Shown here: positions 15,670 to 22,156 of the stretch, piece after piece | Layout of the letters: every line of letters starts with the position of its first letter | How positions within the stretch are numbered: the stretch's first letter is position 1 | DNA from: Parcubacteria group bacterium GW2011_GWC1_41_7 | GTDB lineage: Bacteria; Patescibacteriota; Minisyncoccia; UBA6257; HR35 | Assembly: GCA_000997465.1 (NCBI GenBank) | Contig: LCBW01000001.1 | Location: 1 to 40,532 of the forward strand | Length of the DNA stretch: 40,532 nt | Reading direction: 5' to 3' | The notes under the pieces: generated by a model | What the model was told of the DNA's origin: nothing | The model's input: the letters and a program-made list of their open reading frames with translations, nothing else | The model's database searches: none | Position numbers and translations under genes: made by a program

Positions 15670-16613
15670 AAATGACCAATTGAAAGATGGTAATTTTTTA
15701 TAAGACGTATGACGGGAAACGTTTTTTTCAGAAAAAAGCGTCTGCGTCTGTACGGGGTATCAACATTTTTTGTGAGCATCAATGCCCCCTTGCTTTTTAA
15801 TTCTTTAAAAATTGATTTAATCACTTTATCCTCTAATCCTTGAAAACTTAAAATAGCAATCTTTCCTCCGGGTTGCAATACGTCAAAACTTTCACGCAAC
15901 CCTTCAGATAAATTTCCAAGCTCATCATTAATAAATGATCGAAGTGCCATAAACACCTTCGTCGCAGGATGTATACCGCGCATATGACTGCGTCCCGTGC
16001 GCGTACCTCTTGCAGATGCATCTTTAGATCCGCGATGCCCTTTGGCCCGCATAACGATTTCAGAAAGCTCCTCAGATGTTTCTATTTTTTTTATTTTTCT
16101 TTTTGTAATAATTTCAGCCGCAACACGCTCTGCCTGATACTCTTCTCCGTAATTTTTAAAAACCTCAACTAACTCTTTTTGTGAAAAATAGTTTACAACT
16201 TCAAACGCGGTTATTTTAGTGTCCTCGGGGTTCAAACGCATATCTAAGGGATCTGGGGTCGAAAAACTAAATCCTCTGCCTGATTGCTTGTAATGCCACG
16301 TTGCAACACCGAGGTCAAAAATAACTCCCTTGACCGATGTAAATCCTTCATCATGCGCAATTTTTTTTATATGCTTAAAGTTTCCATTCTTAAGCACTAT
16401 CTTCTTTTCTACTTTTTTTCTCATGATTTCTTGTTGCATATATGACGCGACCTCCGGATCCCATTCAAGTCCCAAAATTTTTCCCGTCTCCCCTACATGC
16501 GGAAGAAGCGCAAAACTATGTCCCCCAAATCCAAAGTTTGCATCAATAAGCTTGTCCCCCTCATGAACATCAAGCGCTTGTATGATTTCTTCAAGCAATA
16601 CCGGAATATGCAT
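15633..16613 (-). CDS. rsmH: 16S rRNA (cytosine(1402)-N4)-methyltransferase
   Basis: The 326-residue protein starts with the family signature MHIPVLLEE and has the SAM-binding motif DANFGFGGHS (residues 24-33), the GVIFDLGVAT region (about 96-105) and the C-terminal RRRFF segment. It methylates C1402 of 16S rRNA. It lies ten bases after mraZ in dcw order. Its last 12 codons overlap the ftsL-like frame, and the protein ends in an unusual Cys/Leu-rich tail, which suggests that the overlap arose by stop-codon loss or frame extension. Confidence 0.95.
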   Translation of the reverse strand: MHIPVLLEEIIQALDVHEGDKLIDANFGFGGHSFALLPHVGETGKILGLEWDPEVASYMQQEIMRKKVEKKIVLKNGNFKHIKKIAHDEGFTSVKGVIFDLGVATWHYKQSGRGFSFSTPDPLDMRLNPEDTKITAFEVVNYFSQKELVEVFKNYGEEYQAERVAAEIITKRKIKKIETSEELSEIVMRAKGHRGSKDASARGTRTGRSHMRGIHPATKVFMALRSFINDELGNLSEGLRESFDVLQPGGKIAILSFQGLEDKVIKSIFKELKSKGALMLTKNVDTPYRRRRFFLKKTFPVIRLIKNYHLSIGHLCTLSCWLCCLG

Positions 16614-16623
16614 AATTTATTTT

Positions 16624-17055
16624 TTAAATACCTAAATCACTCAAGCGCTCAGCAATATCTTCTGCGTTTTCTTCACTGCCTTTTTGATAAGCAATCCACG
16701 CATCATGATCCCAAATTTCAATTCTGCTATGTACACCCACCATAACAACTTTTTTTTGCAGTTTTGCATATGTACGAAGATATTCAGGTATGAGCACGCG
16801 TCCTTGACCATCAATCTCACTCTCAACAGCGCCGGCAAGAAGCAACCGGGAAAATGCGCGCGAATCTCTTTGACTAAACGGAAGTTGGGTTACTTTTTCA
16901 ACCATTTTTTCCCACTCTGATTTTGTGTATCCAAACAAACAATTGTCAATTCCGCGAGTAATAATGATTTCATCATCAAATTTTGATCGAAATTTTACCG
17001 GAATAGCAACTCTTCCTTTTGCATCTAAGTTGTGCCTGTATTCTCCGATAAGCAT
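16624..17055 (-). CDS. mraZ: transcriptional regulator MraZ
   Basis: The 143-residue protein has two SpoVT/AbrB-like halves with the repeated signature: DAKGRVAIPVKFR (about 11-23) and DGQGRVLIPEYLR (about 82-94). MraZ is a ring-shaped DNA-binding protein that in other bacteria represses its own operon through GTGG-type repeats upstream of mraZ. Such repeats are present at 17219-17253. It heads mraZ-rsmH-ftsL-ftsI. The leader between those boxes and the ATG is long and contains one arm of a large inverted repeat. Confidence 0.96.
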   Translation of the reverse strand: MLIGEYRHNLDAKGRVAIPVKFRSKFDDEIIITRGIDNCLFGYTKSEWEKMVEKVTQLPFSQRDSRAFSRLLLAGAVESEIDGQGRVLIPEYLRTYAKLQKKVVMVGVHSRIEIWDHDAWIAYQKGSEENAEDIAERLSDLGI

Positions 17056-17103
17056 AGATATTTTTAAAAATATATGTTTTAAAACTCTGAGGTGTTACGA
17101 TTA

Positions 17104-17189
17104 CGACGCCGGAGATGGGATAGCGCAGGATTACCTGCTTGCAGCTTATTACGGACTAAAACGGTCCGTCAACGCTGCGACCCATCGCG
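17104..17189 (+). repeat. 86-bp inverted repeat, arm A
   Basis: The reverse complement of 17761-17846 matches this arm at 84 of 86 positions. The arm is bounded by exact 13-bp direct repeats GATTACGACGCCG at 17099-17111 and 17203-17215. The same 13-mer occurs inverted at 17689-17701, on the far side. Confidence 0.95.
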
Positions 17190-17218
17190 TGATGCATATT
17201 ATGATTACGACGCCGCAT

Positions 17219-17253
17219 CCACATTTTCCACACAATTATCCACAATCCCCCAC
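17219..17253 (-). promoter_or_regulatory. MraZ-type operator repeats
   Basis: Read on the minus strand, GTGG occurs four times at 9-12 base spacing (complements at 17250, 17240, 17228 and 17219). This is close to the GTGGG-N5 repeats bound by MraZ in other bacteria. The site lies just downstream of the probable mraZ start point, as expected for autorepression. The same bases also contain a perfect DnaA-box sequence, TTATCCACA (17236-17244). Confidence 0.65.
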
Positions 17254-17274
17254 AAATAGTATTCTTGACTCCAT

Positions 17275-17280
17275 TTTATA
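17275..17280 (-). promoter_or_regulatory. -10 element of the mraZ (dcw) promoter
   Basis: TATAAA, overlapping TAAAAT, lies on the minus strand immediately upstream of the MraZ-type boxes. The -35 region is A/T-rich without a clear match. The resulting leader is about 200 bases. Confidence 0.4.
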
Positions 17281-17434
17281 CCACTTTCATAAAAAACAAA
17301 ATTGCATAAAAAAATAAAGTACTAAAAAACTCCTTTATTTTAGGCATTATTTAAACTTTTGACCAACTTATCAACAAAAAAATTACTGGAAAAAATAAAA
17401 ATCCCCACCATGTAAATGAGGATGTAATTTTAAT

Positions 17435-17468
17435 AAAAATAAAACCGCCCCTGTTTTATAAGGGGCGG
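17435..17468 (-). terminator. strong rho-independent terminator with two extra hairpins
   Basis: On the minus strand CCGCCCC and GGGGCGG (17462-17468 with 17445-17451) form a 7-bp GC stem followed by TTTTATTTTT. Two further hairpins precede it: GGCTCGT/ACGAGCC (17467-17483) and a GCC-x-CCCCG/CGGGG-x-GGC stem (17481-17504). It ends a minus-strand transcript that contains the 14-codon frame. Confidence 0.85.
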
Positions 17469-17510
17469 CTCGTTAGACGAGCCAGCCCCGATTGACGGGG
17501 CGGCTTCATG

Positions 17511-17555
17511 TTATTTCTTCTTTTTTGCAGCTTTTTTTGCTTTTTTCTTTGCCAT
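17511..17555 (-). CDS. 14-residue Lys/Ala peptide frame (MAKKKAKKAAKKKK)
   Basis: ATG 17555 opens a 14-codon frame of only Met, Ala and Lys ending in TAA, six bases before a triple-hairpin terminator. A weak purine-rich GAAAGAAG precedes the ATG, and an in-frame TGA lies just upstream, so it is not the end of a longer protein in the current sequence. The composition resembles the tails of histone-H1-like or HU-like bacterial proteins. It could be a micropeptide, a relic of such a gene, or simply part of a small RNA. The strong terminator shows that something here is transcribed on the minus strand. Confidence 0.4.
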   Translation of the reverse strand: MAKKKAKKAAKKKK

Positions 17556-17760
17556 CTTCTTTCAATTGTCCATGTGTGTAATGACTCAGAGTCGACCTGC
17601 TCCGAAGTACATGTCTAAAAAATTAAAATATTTCTCTTATCTTAATTTTAAAACAATCTTATTTTTTAGAATCGCTTTTGGGGATATGCGGCGTCGTAAT
17701 CTGCGGCGTCTCAACGAAGTTGGTAAGCCGCAAGCAGAAATATATTTTCTGCGCTTAAGC

Positions 17761-17846
17761 CGCGATGGGTCGCAGCGTTGACGGACCGTTTTAGTCCGTA
17801 ATAAGCTGCAAGCAGGTAATCCTGCGCTATTCCATCTCCGACGTCG
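17761..17846 (-). repeat. 86-bp inverted repeat, arm B
   Basis: This is the inverted partner of 17104-17189, with two mismatches in 86 positions. Between it and the inverted 13-mer (17689-17701) lie about 59 extra bases with a hairpin GCAGAAA/TTTCTGC near 17733-17751, so this copy of the element is longer. Confidence 0.95.
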
Positions 17847-17894
17847 CTTATAAATGTCAAATTGAACAATTCAACACACTATGTATTTTAAAAA

Positions 17895-18824
17895 TCACAA
17901 AATAAAAATTTCTTCTTCCAAAATAACTTCAAATTTTTTGTGTACCGTGTCTTTGACGTACGCAATAAGATCTAAAATGTCTTGTGCTGTTGCGTGATTT
18001 TTATTGATCATAAAATTAGGATGCTTCACTGAAACTGCGGCTCCGCCAATTTCTTTATCTTTTAAATTACACTGATCAATGAGAAATGCGCTTGGAATAA
18101 CCGGAAACGGATCTGTTTTTACAACTCCTTGCTCCTGCGCTAACTGTTTTACTTTTTCACTTACCGATGCAAGCGGTACATTTTTAAACGTACTTCCTGC
18201 GTTTGGGTATTCAAGCGGATGATGTTCTTTGCGAAATGCAATATGACTTTGCATATTTTCCATCAATTCATCTTTATTTCCTTTTGTAGCGCGGAGTTTT
18301 GCTTGCACAACAAGCCATTGCGGATTTTTTTTAAAAAAAGACATGCGATAAGAAAAATTACACTCTTCTGGGGTAAAATTTTTAAACTGTCCGGTTTGCA
18401 TATCACATGCCTCAACAGAAAGTACTGAATCTTTTATCTCTCCCCCAAAGCACCCTGCGTTTCCACGAATTGCGCCACCCACCGTTCCCGGCAATCCCCC
18501 TGCCCACTCCAATCCCATCAGTCCCAAAGAAACAGTTTGAAAAACAACATGAGCTATAATCGTTCCCGCTCCAACATGAACTTCATTATCGTATACCTCA
18601 ATAAAATCAAAATCTGGTTTTAGTACAATTCCCTGAAATCCACCGTCGCGAATAAGCACATTGCTCCCTCCACCCAAAACAAAAAGAGGAAGCCCCTGTG
18701 CCTTTCCGAGTTTTTGAACTTCTTCCAGATCGGTAAAATTTTTTACTTGCGCAAAAAATGTTGCCGGTCCACCGATTTTAAAAGTGGTTAAAGGTGCAAG
18801 TACCCGCTTCTCTTCTACAATCAT
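17895..18824 (-). CDS. murB: UDP-N-acetylenolpyruvoylglucosamine reductase
   Basis: The 309-residue flavoenzyme reduces UDP-GlcNAc-enolpyruvate to UDP-MurNAc with NADPH. The FAD-binding motif GGGSN (51-55), GLMGLEWAGGLPGTVGGAI (101-119), the substrate-binding Arg in FSYRMS (R160) and the proton donor Ser in PNAGSTFKN (S211) are all visible. The C-terminal glutamate region is LEEEIFIL. Its ATG overlaps the pepA stop by four bases, so it is the last gene of a pepA-murB transcript. Placement outside the dcw cluster, behind a large repeat, is notable because it directly abuts that cluster. Confidence 0.96.
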   Translation of the reverse strand: MIVEEKRVLAPLTTFKIGGPATFFAQVKNFTDLEEVQKLGKAQGLPLFVLGGGSNVLIRDGGFQGIVLKPDFDFIEVYDNEVHVGAGTIIAHVVFQTVSLGLMGLEWAGGLPGTVGGAIRGNAGCFGGEIKDSVLSVEACDMQTGQFKNFTPEECNFSYRMSFFKKNPQWLVVQAKLRATKGNKDELMENMQSHIAFRKEHHPLEYPNAGSTFKNVPLASVSEKVKQLAQEQGVVKTDPFPVIPSAFLIDQCNLKDKEIGGAAVSVKHPNFMINKNHATAQDILDLIAYVKDTVHKKFEVILEEEIFIL

Positions 18825-20320
18825 GAAATGATCTTTTTAAACTGACCAAAATTGGAAAATAATTCAAATAAAAGCTTCACGCCATATCCAAGCGATCCCT
18901 TTTGAAGACCGTCGGCCCCGTCCGTCACCATGCGAGGCGCAATATCAAAATGCACAAAGGGAATAGGTTTTGCAAACTCCCATAAAAATTGTGCGCCATG
19001 CATCGCACCGCCATACCTGCTTTTTCCAACATTCCAAATGTCGGCAACGTGTGATTTGATATCTTCTGCGTATTCATCCCATAAAGGAAGATGCCATGCA
19101 TAATCCCCCGCCTTTTCAGCCGCACTGTACAAAGGAGGAACCAATCGCTCATCAGACGTGAAAAGCCCCGATGCTTTGGTCCCCAAAGCTGCCATAACTG
19201 CGCCGGTAAGGGTTGAAAACTCAATAATGGCGCGAGGATTGAAGTGTTTTTTTCCATAATCAATTGCGTCTGCCACAATAATCCTCCCTTCAGCATCCGG
19301 GCTCCCCACCTCAATAGTTTTTCCTGAAATGGTTTTTAAAATATCACCCGGTCGATAACTCTCTCCAGAAACCATATTTTCAACCGCCGGAACCAGCGCA
19401 ACAATATTAGCTGGAATCTGAAGCCGCGCAAAAAGAGCGACCGCACTCAAAACCGATGCACCCCCTGACATATCCAAATACATATCATTCATAGAATCTC
19501 CCGGCTTTACATGCAATCCTCCGGTATCAAACGTAACACCCTTTCCTACCAAGTGAACCTCGGGAAGTTTCGGATCTGATCGATATTCAAGCGCACAAAG
19601 ATACGGCTTTTCTTTTGATCCCCGCGCAACCCCCAATATGCCGCCCGCGCCTTCTGCCTTTAGTTTCTTTTCATCGAGGACAATCAATTTCACTTTTGAA
19701 AATTTCGCGATTTCTTTTGCAACGGAAATAAGCGTTGCGGGAGTTACTTCGCCTCCCGGTAAATTACTCAAATACCGAGCACGGTTTGTTTCCTCTCCAA
19801 TAATAATTCCTTGCTTTACCGCGTCTTGCGTTTTTTTGTCTTTTGCAAAGAGGGTAATTTTTTTTATATCATGCCATCCCTCTTTTGGAATTTCCTTAAA
19901 CTCCCTACTAAAATCAAAATCCGACAGTACCATATTGGTTGCAATCTGACGAGCGCATTCAAAAATTGAAAAATCCGCGATATAAAAATCATCCAGGAAT
20001 ATGACCGCCGATGATTTTTTTGATGTTTTAAGAGTTTGCAAAATAGTGCGTATCAGCACGAACCATTTTCGCGAAGTAATATCTTTTTCCATAGACACGC
20101 ACATAACCGAGCCGTCTGGAGTATCAAAAAAATGAGATTTTTGAATTTTTACAAGCGGAATGGTTTTTTTTAAAAATTCCCGCATCCGCTCTGGAAGATA
20201 CAAAAATGCGTGTTTTGAAAAAATATCCTTCTCCTGCGCAAACGGAATAACCACAACTCCCTCTTTTTTAACTTGACGAGGCGCTTCAACCGAAAAATTT
20301 ATTTTGTTTTTATATATCAT
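18821..20320 (-). CDS. pepA: M17 leucyl aminopeptidase (PepA-like)
   Basis: The 499-residue protein is a dinuclear zinc or manganese aminopeptidase of the cytoplasm. The catalytic domain has the lysine/aspartate motif VGKGVTFDTGG, the ligand DMSGGA and the signature SPDAEGRIIVADA. The last has SP where NT is usual (NTDAEGR), but the acidic ligands are kept. The N-terminal domain (1-170) is diverged. It is followed with a four-base overlap by murB and preceded five bases away by the tRNA-binding protein gene, forming one operon. Roles known for the family are peptide turnover and, in some species, DNA binding; the latter cannot be judged here. Confidence 0.95.
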   Translation of the reverse strand: MIYKNKINFSVEAPRQVKKEGVVVIPFAQEKDIFSKHAFLYLPERMREFLKKTIPLVKIQKSHFFDTPDGSVMCVSMEKDITSRKWFVLIRTILQTLKTSKKSSAVIFLDDFYIADFSIFECARQIATNMVLSDFDFSREFKEIPKEGWHDIKKITLFAKDKKTQDAVKQGIIIGEETNRARYLSNLPGGEVTPATLISVAKEIAKFSKVKLIVLDEKKLKAEGAGGILGVARGSKEKPYLCALEYRSDPKLPEVHLVGKGVTFDTGGLHVKPGDSMNDMYLDMSGGASVLSAVALFARLQIPANIVALVPAVENMVSGESYRPGDILKTISGKTIEVGSPDAEGRIIVADAIDYGKKHFNPRAIIEFSTLTGAVMAALGTKASGLFTSDERLVPPLYSAAEKAGDYAWHLPLWDEYAEDIKSHVADIWNVGKSRYGGAMHGAQFLWEFAKPIPFVHFDIAPRMVTDGADGLQKGSLGYGVKLLFELFSNFGQFKKIIS

Positions 20321-20325
20321 TGTCT

Positions 20326-20652
20326 TTAGGAAATTTTTGAATTGGTGTCGACTTGTTTTTCTGGAATTAAGATGACAGATCCATTGGTTCCTCGCGCGGC
20401 CAAAAGCATTCCCTGGCTTTCCTCCCCCATCATCTGACGCGGCTGAAGGTTTGCAACAATAATAATCTGCTTGCTCAGCAATTGCTCGGGGGCATAATAT
20501 TGCTTTAATCCCGCAAGAATAATTCTTTTTTCATCGCCGAGGGTAATATGCAATCTGATAAGTTTTTCAGATCCTTCAATCGCCTCTGCCTGGTAAACGG
20601 TTGCAACTCGTAAATCTATTTTTGCAAAATCCTCAATTGAGATGTAATCCAT
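20326..20652 (-). CDS. stand-alone tRNA-binding domain (MetRS C-terminal/Trbp111-like)
   Basis: The 108-residue protein is a single OB-fold tRNA-binding domain with the family landmarks IEDFAKIDLRVATV (5-18), the AEAIEGSEKL region, and the MMGEESQGMLLAA segment (about 73-85). This domain forms the C-terminus of methionyl-tRNA synthetase in many bacteria or acts as a dimeric tRNA chaperone. Here it is a separate gene, as often in CPR. CsaA is an alternative. TATTAT lies seven bases before the ATG, so it is likely the promoter-proximal gene of the pepA-murB transcript. Confidence 0.9.
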   Translation of the reverse strand: MDYISIEDFAKIDLRVATVYQAEAIEGSEKLIRLHITLGDEKRIILAGLKQYYAPEQLLSKQIIIVANLQPRQMMGEESQGMLLAARGTNGSVILIPEKQVDTNSKIS

Positions 20653-20659
20653 AATCTTA

Positions 20660-20665
20660 ATAATA
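20660..20665 (-). promoter_or_regulatory. -10 element seven bases before the tRNA-binding gene
   Basis: TATTAT on the minus strand is followed by seven bases and ATG 20652, again a leaderless-type spacing. Confidence 0.4.
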
Positions 20666-20694
20666 TTTTTGGTATTGATTTAAAAAATTATTTT

Positions 20695-21237
20695 TTACCT
20701 ATACGTCGGTCCTTTTTCTTTTACTTTTTTTACAGACGCACTATAGCGCGCAAGCGCATACAACATGCTTGAGAGGCGATTTAAATAGGGTGCGATATCT
20801 TTATTCATTTTTTTATTTTTTGTTTCTGAAATATATGAACGTTCAACTTTCCGAGCTAACGTTCGAGCAACATCAAGCCATGCCGCCTCCTTACATGACC
20901 CCGGAATAATGAATGATTTTTGAACCTTTATGCCCTTTTCAATCGCATCAATTTCCTTTTCTAAAAACGAAACTTTTTCTACAGAAAATACAGGCGGGGT
21001 AAACTTAGGATAAAGAAGGTATGCAATGTGCGCTTGAATAATAAAGAGATGTTCTTGTAGTGCCAAAAGAACCCTTCGTACGCGTGCACTCCCGCTGTAG
21101 GAACGTGAAAGGCCAATAAAACTATTGAGTTCATCTAATTCTCCTAAAAGTCCAATCAGTTCATGCGACTTTGATACGCATGTTTTTCCGATGCAACTTG
21201 CACCCTTATCTCCTGATTTTGTATAAAACATAGCCAT
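20695..21237 (-). CDS. PduO-type corrinoid adenosyltransferase
   Basis: The 180-residue protein transfers the adenosyl group of ATP to cob(I)alamin, giving coenzyme B12. The family motifs are present: TKSGDKG (6-12) for ATP, GELDELNSFIGL (32-43), PGSCKEAAWLDVARTLARKVERS and YLNRLSSMLYALARY in the C-terminal helices. No B12 synthesis gene is nearby, so it would act in salvage, perhaps for a class II ribonucleotide reductase elsewhere; that link is inference. It is divergent from the gene at 21259 with only 21 bp between start codons and overlapping -10 elements. Confidence 0.92.
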   Translation of the reverse strand: MAMFYTKSGDKGASCIGKTCVSKSHELIGLLGELDELNSFIGLSRSYSGSARVRRVLLALQEHLFIIQAHIAYLLYPKFTPPVFSVEKVSFLEKEIDAIEKGIKVQKSFIIPGSCKEAAWLDVARTLARKVERSYISETKNKKMNKDIAPYLNRLSSMLYALARYSASVKKVKEKGPTYR

Positions 21238-21244
21238 AATGATA

Positions 21245-21252
21245 TGTATAAT
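21245..21252. promoter_or_regulatory. overlapping divergent -10 elements
   Basis: On the minus strand TATACA (21245-21250) lies seven bases before ATG 21237. On the plus strand TATAAT (21247-21252) lies six bases before ATG 21259. The two hexamers share four base pairs, so both genes would be leaderless and could not be transcribed by two polymerases at once. Confidence 0.5.
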
Positions 21253-21258
21253 AGAATA

Positions 21259-21786
21259 ATGCGTTATTCAATTATACGAGATATCATAATCATCAGCGTC
21301 AGCATTATTATCGCTATTTTTATAGTAAAAACAGATTTTATTAACTGGGTTCTTTTTACATACCGCCTTCCTCCATTTTTACTGGCTCTTTTAGCGGGTA
21401 TATTTTATGCCTCTATTTTCACAGCGCCTCTTTCCATTGCGGCAATTATAGCGCTTGCGCAAGATGGGTTTTTAATTTCAACGGTTATTTTTGGCGGCAT
21501 TGGCGCGGCATTGGGAGATTTACTTATTTTCAAATTTCTTAAATTAGGAATTGCAAAAAATATTGTGATATTTTTAAAACAAAAGAAGGTCTTCCATATA
21601 CAACAAAAAAGGATCCTACGTATATTTCCTATATGCGCAGGGTTGTTTATTATCGCATCTCCCTTACCAGATGAAATTGGCATATTTTTTTTAGGAACAT
21701 CAAAAATCAAAGAAGGCTACTTTGTCATCCTTGCATACTTTCTGAATGCTGTAGGTATCTATCTTGTTGGATTAAGTGTCCTTTAA
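21259..21786 (+). CDS. VTT/DedA-like polytopic membrane protein
   Basis: From ATG 21259 the protein is 175 residues with about five hydrophobic segments. The first is near 6-24 and the next two are near 35-75. A glycine-rich GGIGAALGD segment and a later SPLPDEIGIFFLGTSKI hairpin-like stretch resemble VTT (DedA, SNARE-associated) proteins, which move lipids or small solutes. The resemblance is moderate and the protein is short for that family. An ATG at 21244 is possible, but TATAAT 21247-21252 would then lie inside the coding region, so 21259 is preferred. Its stop overlaps the stop of the convergent DUF5652 gene. Confidence 0.65.
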   Translation: MRYSIIRDIIIISVSIIIAIFIVKTDFINWVLFTYRLPPFLLALLAGIFYASIFTAPLSIAAIIALAQDGFLISTVIFGGIGAALGDLLIFKFLKLGIAKNIVIFLKQKKVFHIQQKRILRIFPICAGLFIIASPLPDEIGIFFLGTSKIKEGYFVILAYFLNAVGIYLVGLSVL

Positions 21787-22088
21787 ATCAAAGGGGCTTG
21801 CGGATTTTGAGGAGGTTGCTGAACCGTTACCTGCGGTTCTTCTTTTTTCTTTTTACTAAAGACATACAGATATAAAATTTCTAAAATTCCAACTGTATTG
21901 ACCACAAGAAGCACGGTAAACCATATTTTATCTTGCTTTCCCCCTGCCTTCCAAAGGGCTAGTCCCTTCCAAATAAGCGTCCACACAAGAAGTACTATAA
22001 TCCCGGCCTGTGCAGATGCTGGCATCTGCGATAGAGAATTTACCTGAGAAAGCGACGCCATTCCTTGCGCAAATTGTTCAAGTGACAT
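21783..22088 (-). CDS. DUF5652 family membrane protein
   Basis: The 101-residue protein has two membrane segments (about 28-46 and 57-77) joined by a short basic loop. The pattern LLVWTLIWKGLALWKA, then DKIWFTVLLVVNTVGILEILYLY, is that of DUF5652, a small family common in CPR genomes. A Lys-rich stretch and a Gln/Pro-rich tail follow. Function unknown. It shares its terminal bases with the convergent gene and lies upstream of secA on the other side, with no overlap. Confidence 0.85.
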   Translation of the reverse strand: MSLEQFAQGMASLSQVNSLSQMPASAQAGIIVLLVWTLIWKGLALWKAGGKQDKIWFTVLLVVNTVGILEILYLYVFSKKKKEEPQVTVQQPPQNPQAPLI

Positions 22089-22156
22089 AATGTATGCTAA
22101 AAAGTTAATAATCGTCCCTATGCAAATTATACTGTCGTTTACTTTTATTTATATTT

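Larger units (their letters stand above)
17056..17894. other. 839-bp intergenic region between mraZ and murB
   Basis: From left to right it holds: an 86-bp inverted-repeat arm flanked by 13-bp direct repeats; CCAC-rich boxes (MraZ type, also matching DnaA-box sequence); a -10 element for mraZ; an AT-rich stretch; a strong minus-strand terminator; a 14-codon Lys/Ala frame; and the second inverted-repeat arm. murB also begins from a point beyond this region, so its 3' end faces the repeat. No larger gene is supported on either strand. Confidence 0.8.

Noticed and set aside
17200..17400. Replication origin, from the DnaA-box-like sequences and AT-rich DNA
   Set aside because: dnaA, dnaN or rpmH are not nearby, and the boxes coincide with expected MraZ sites upstream of mraZ. 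Kept only as a secondary remark.
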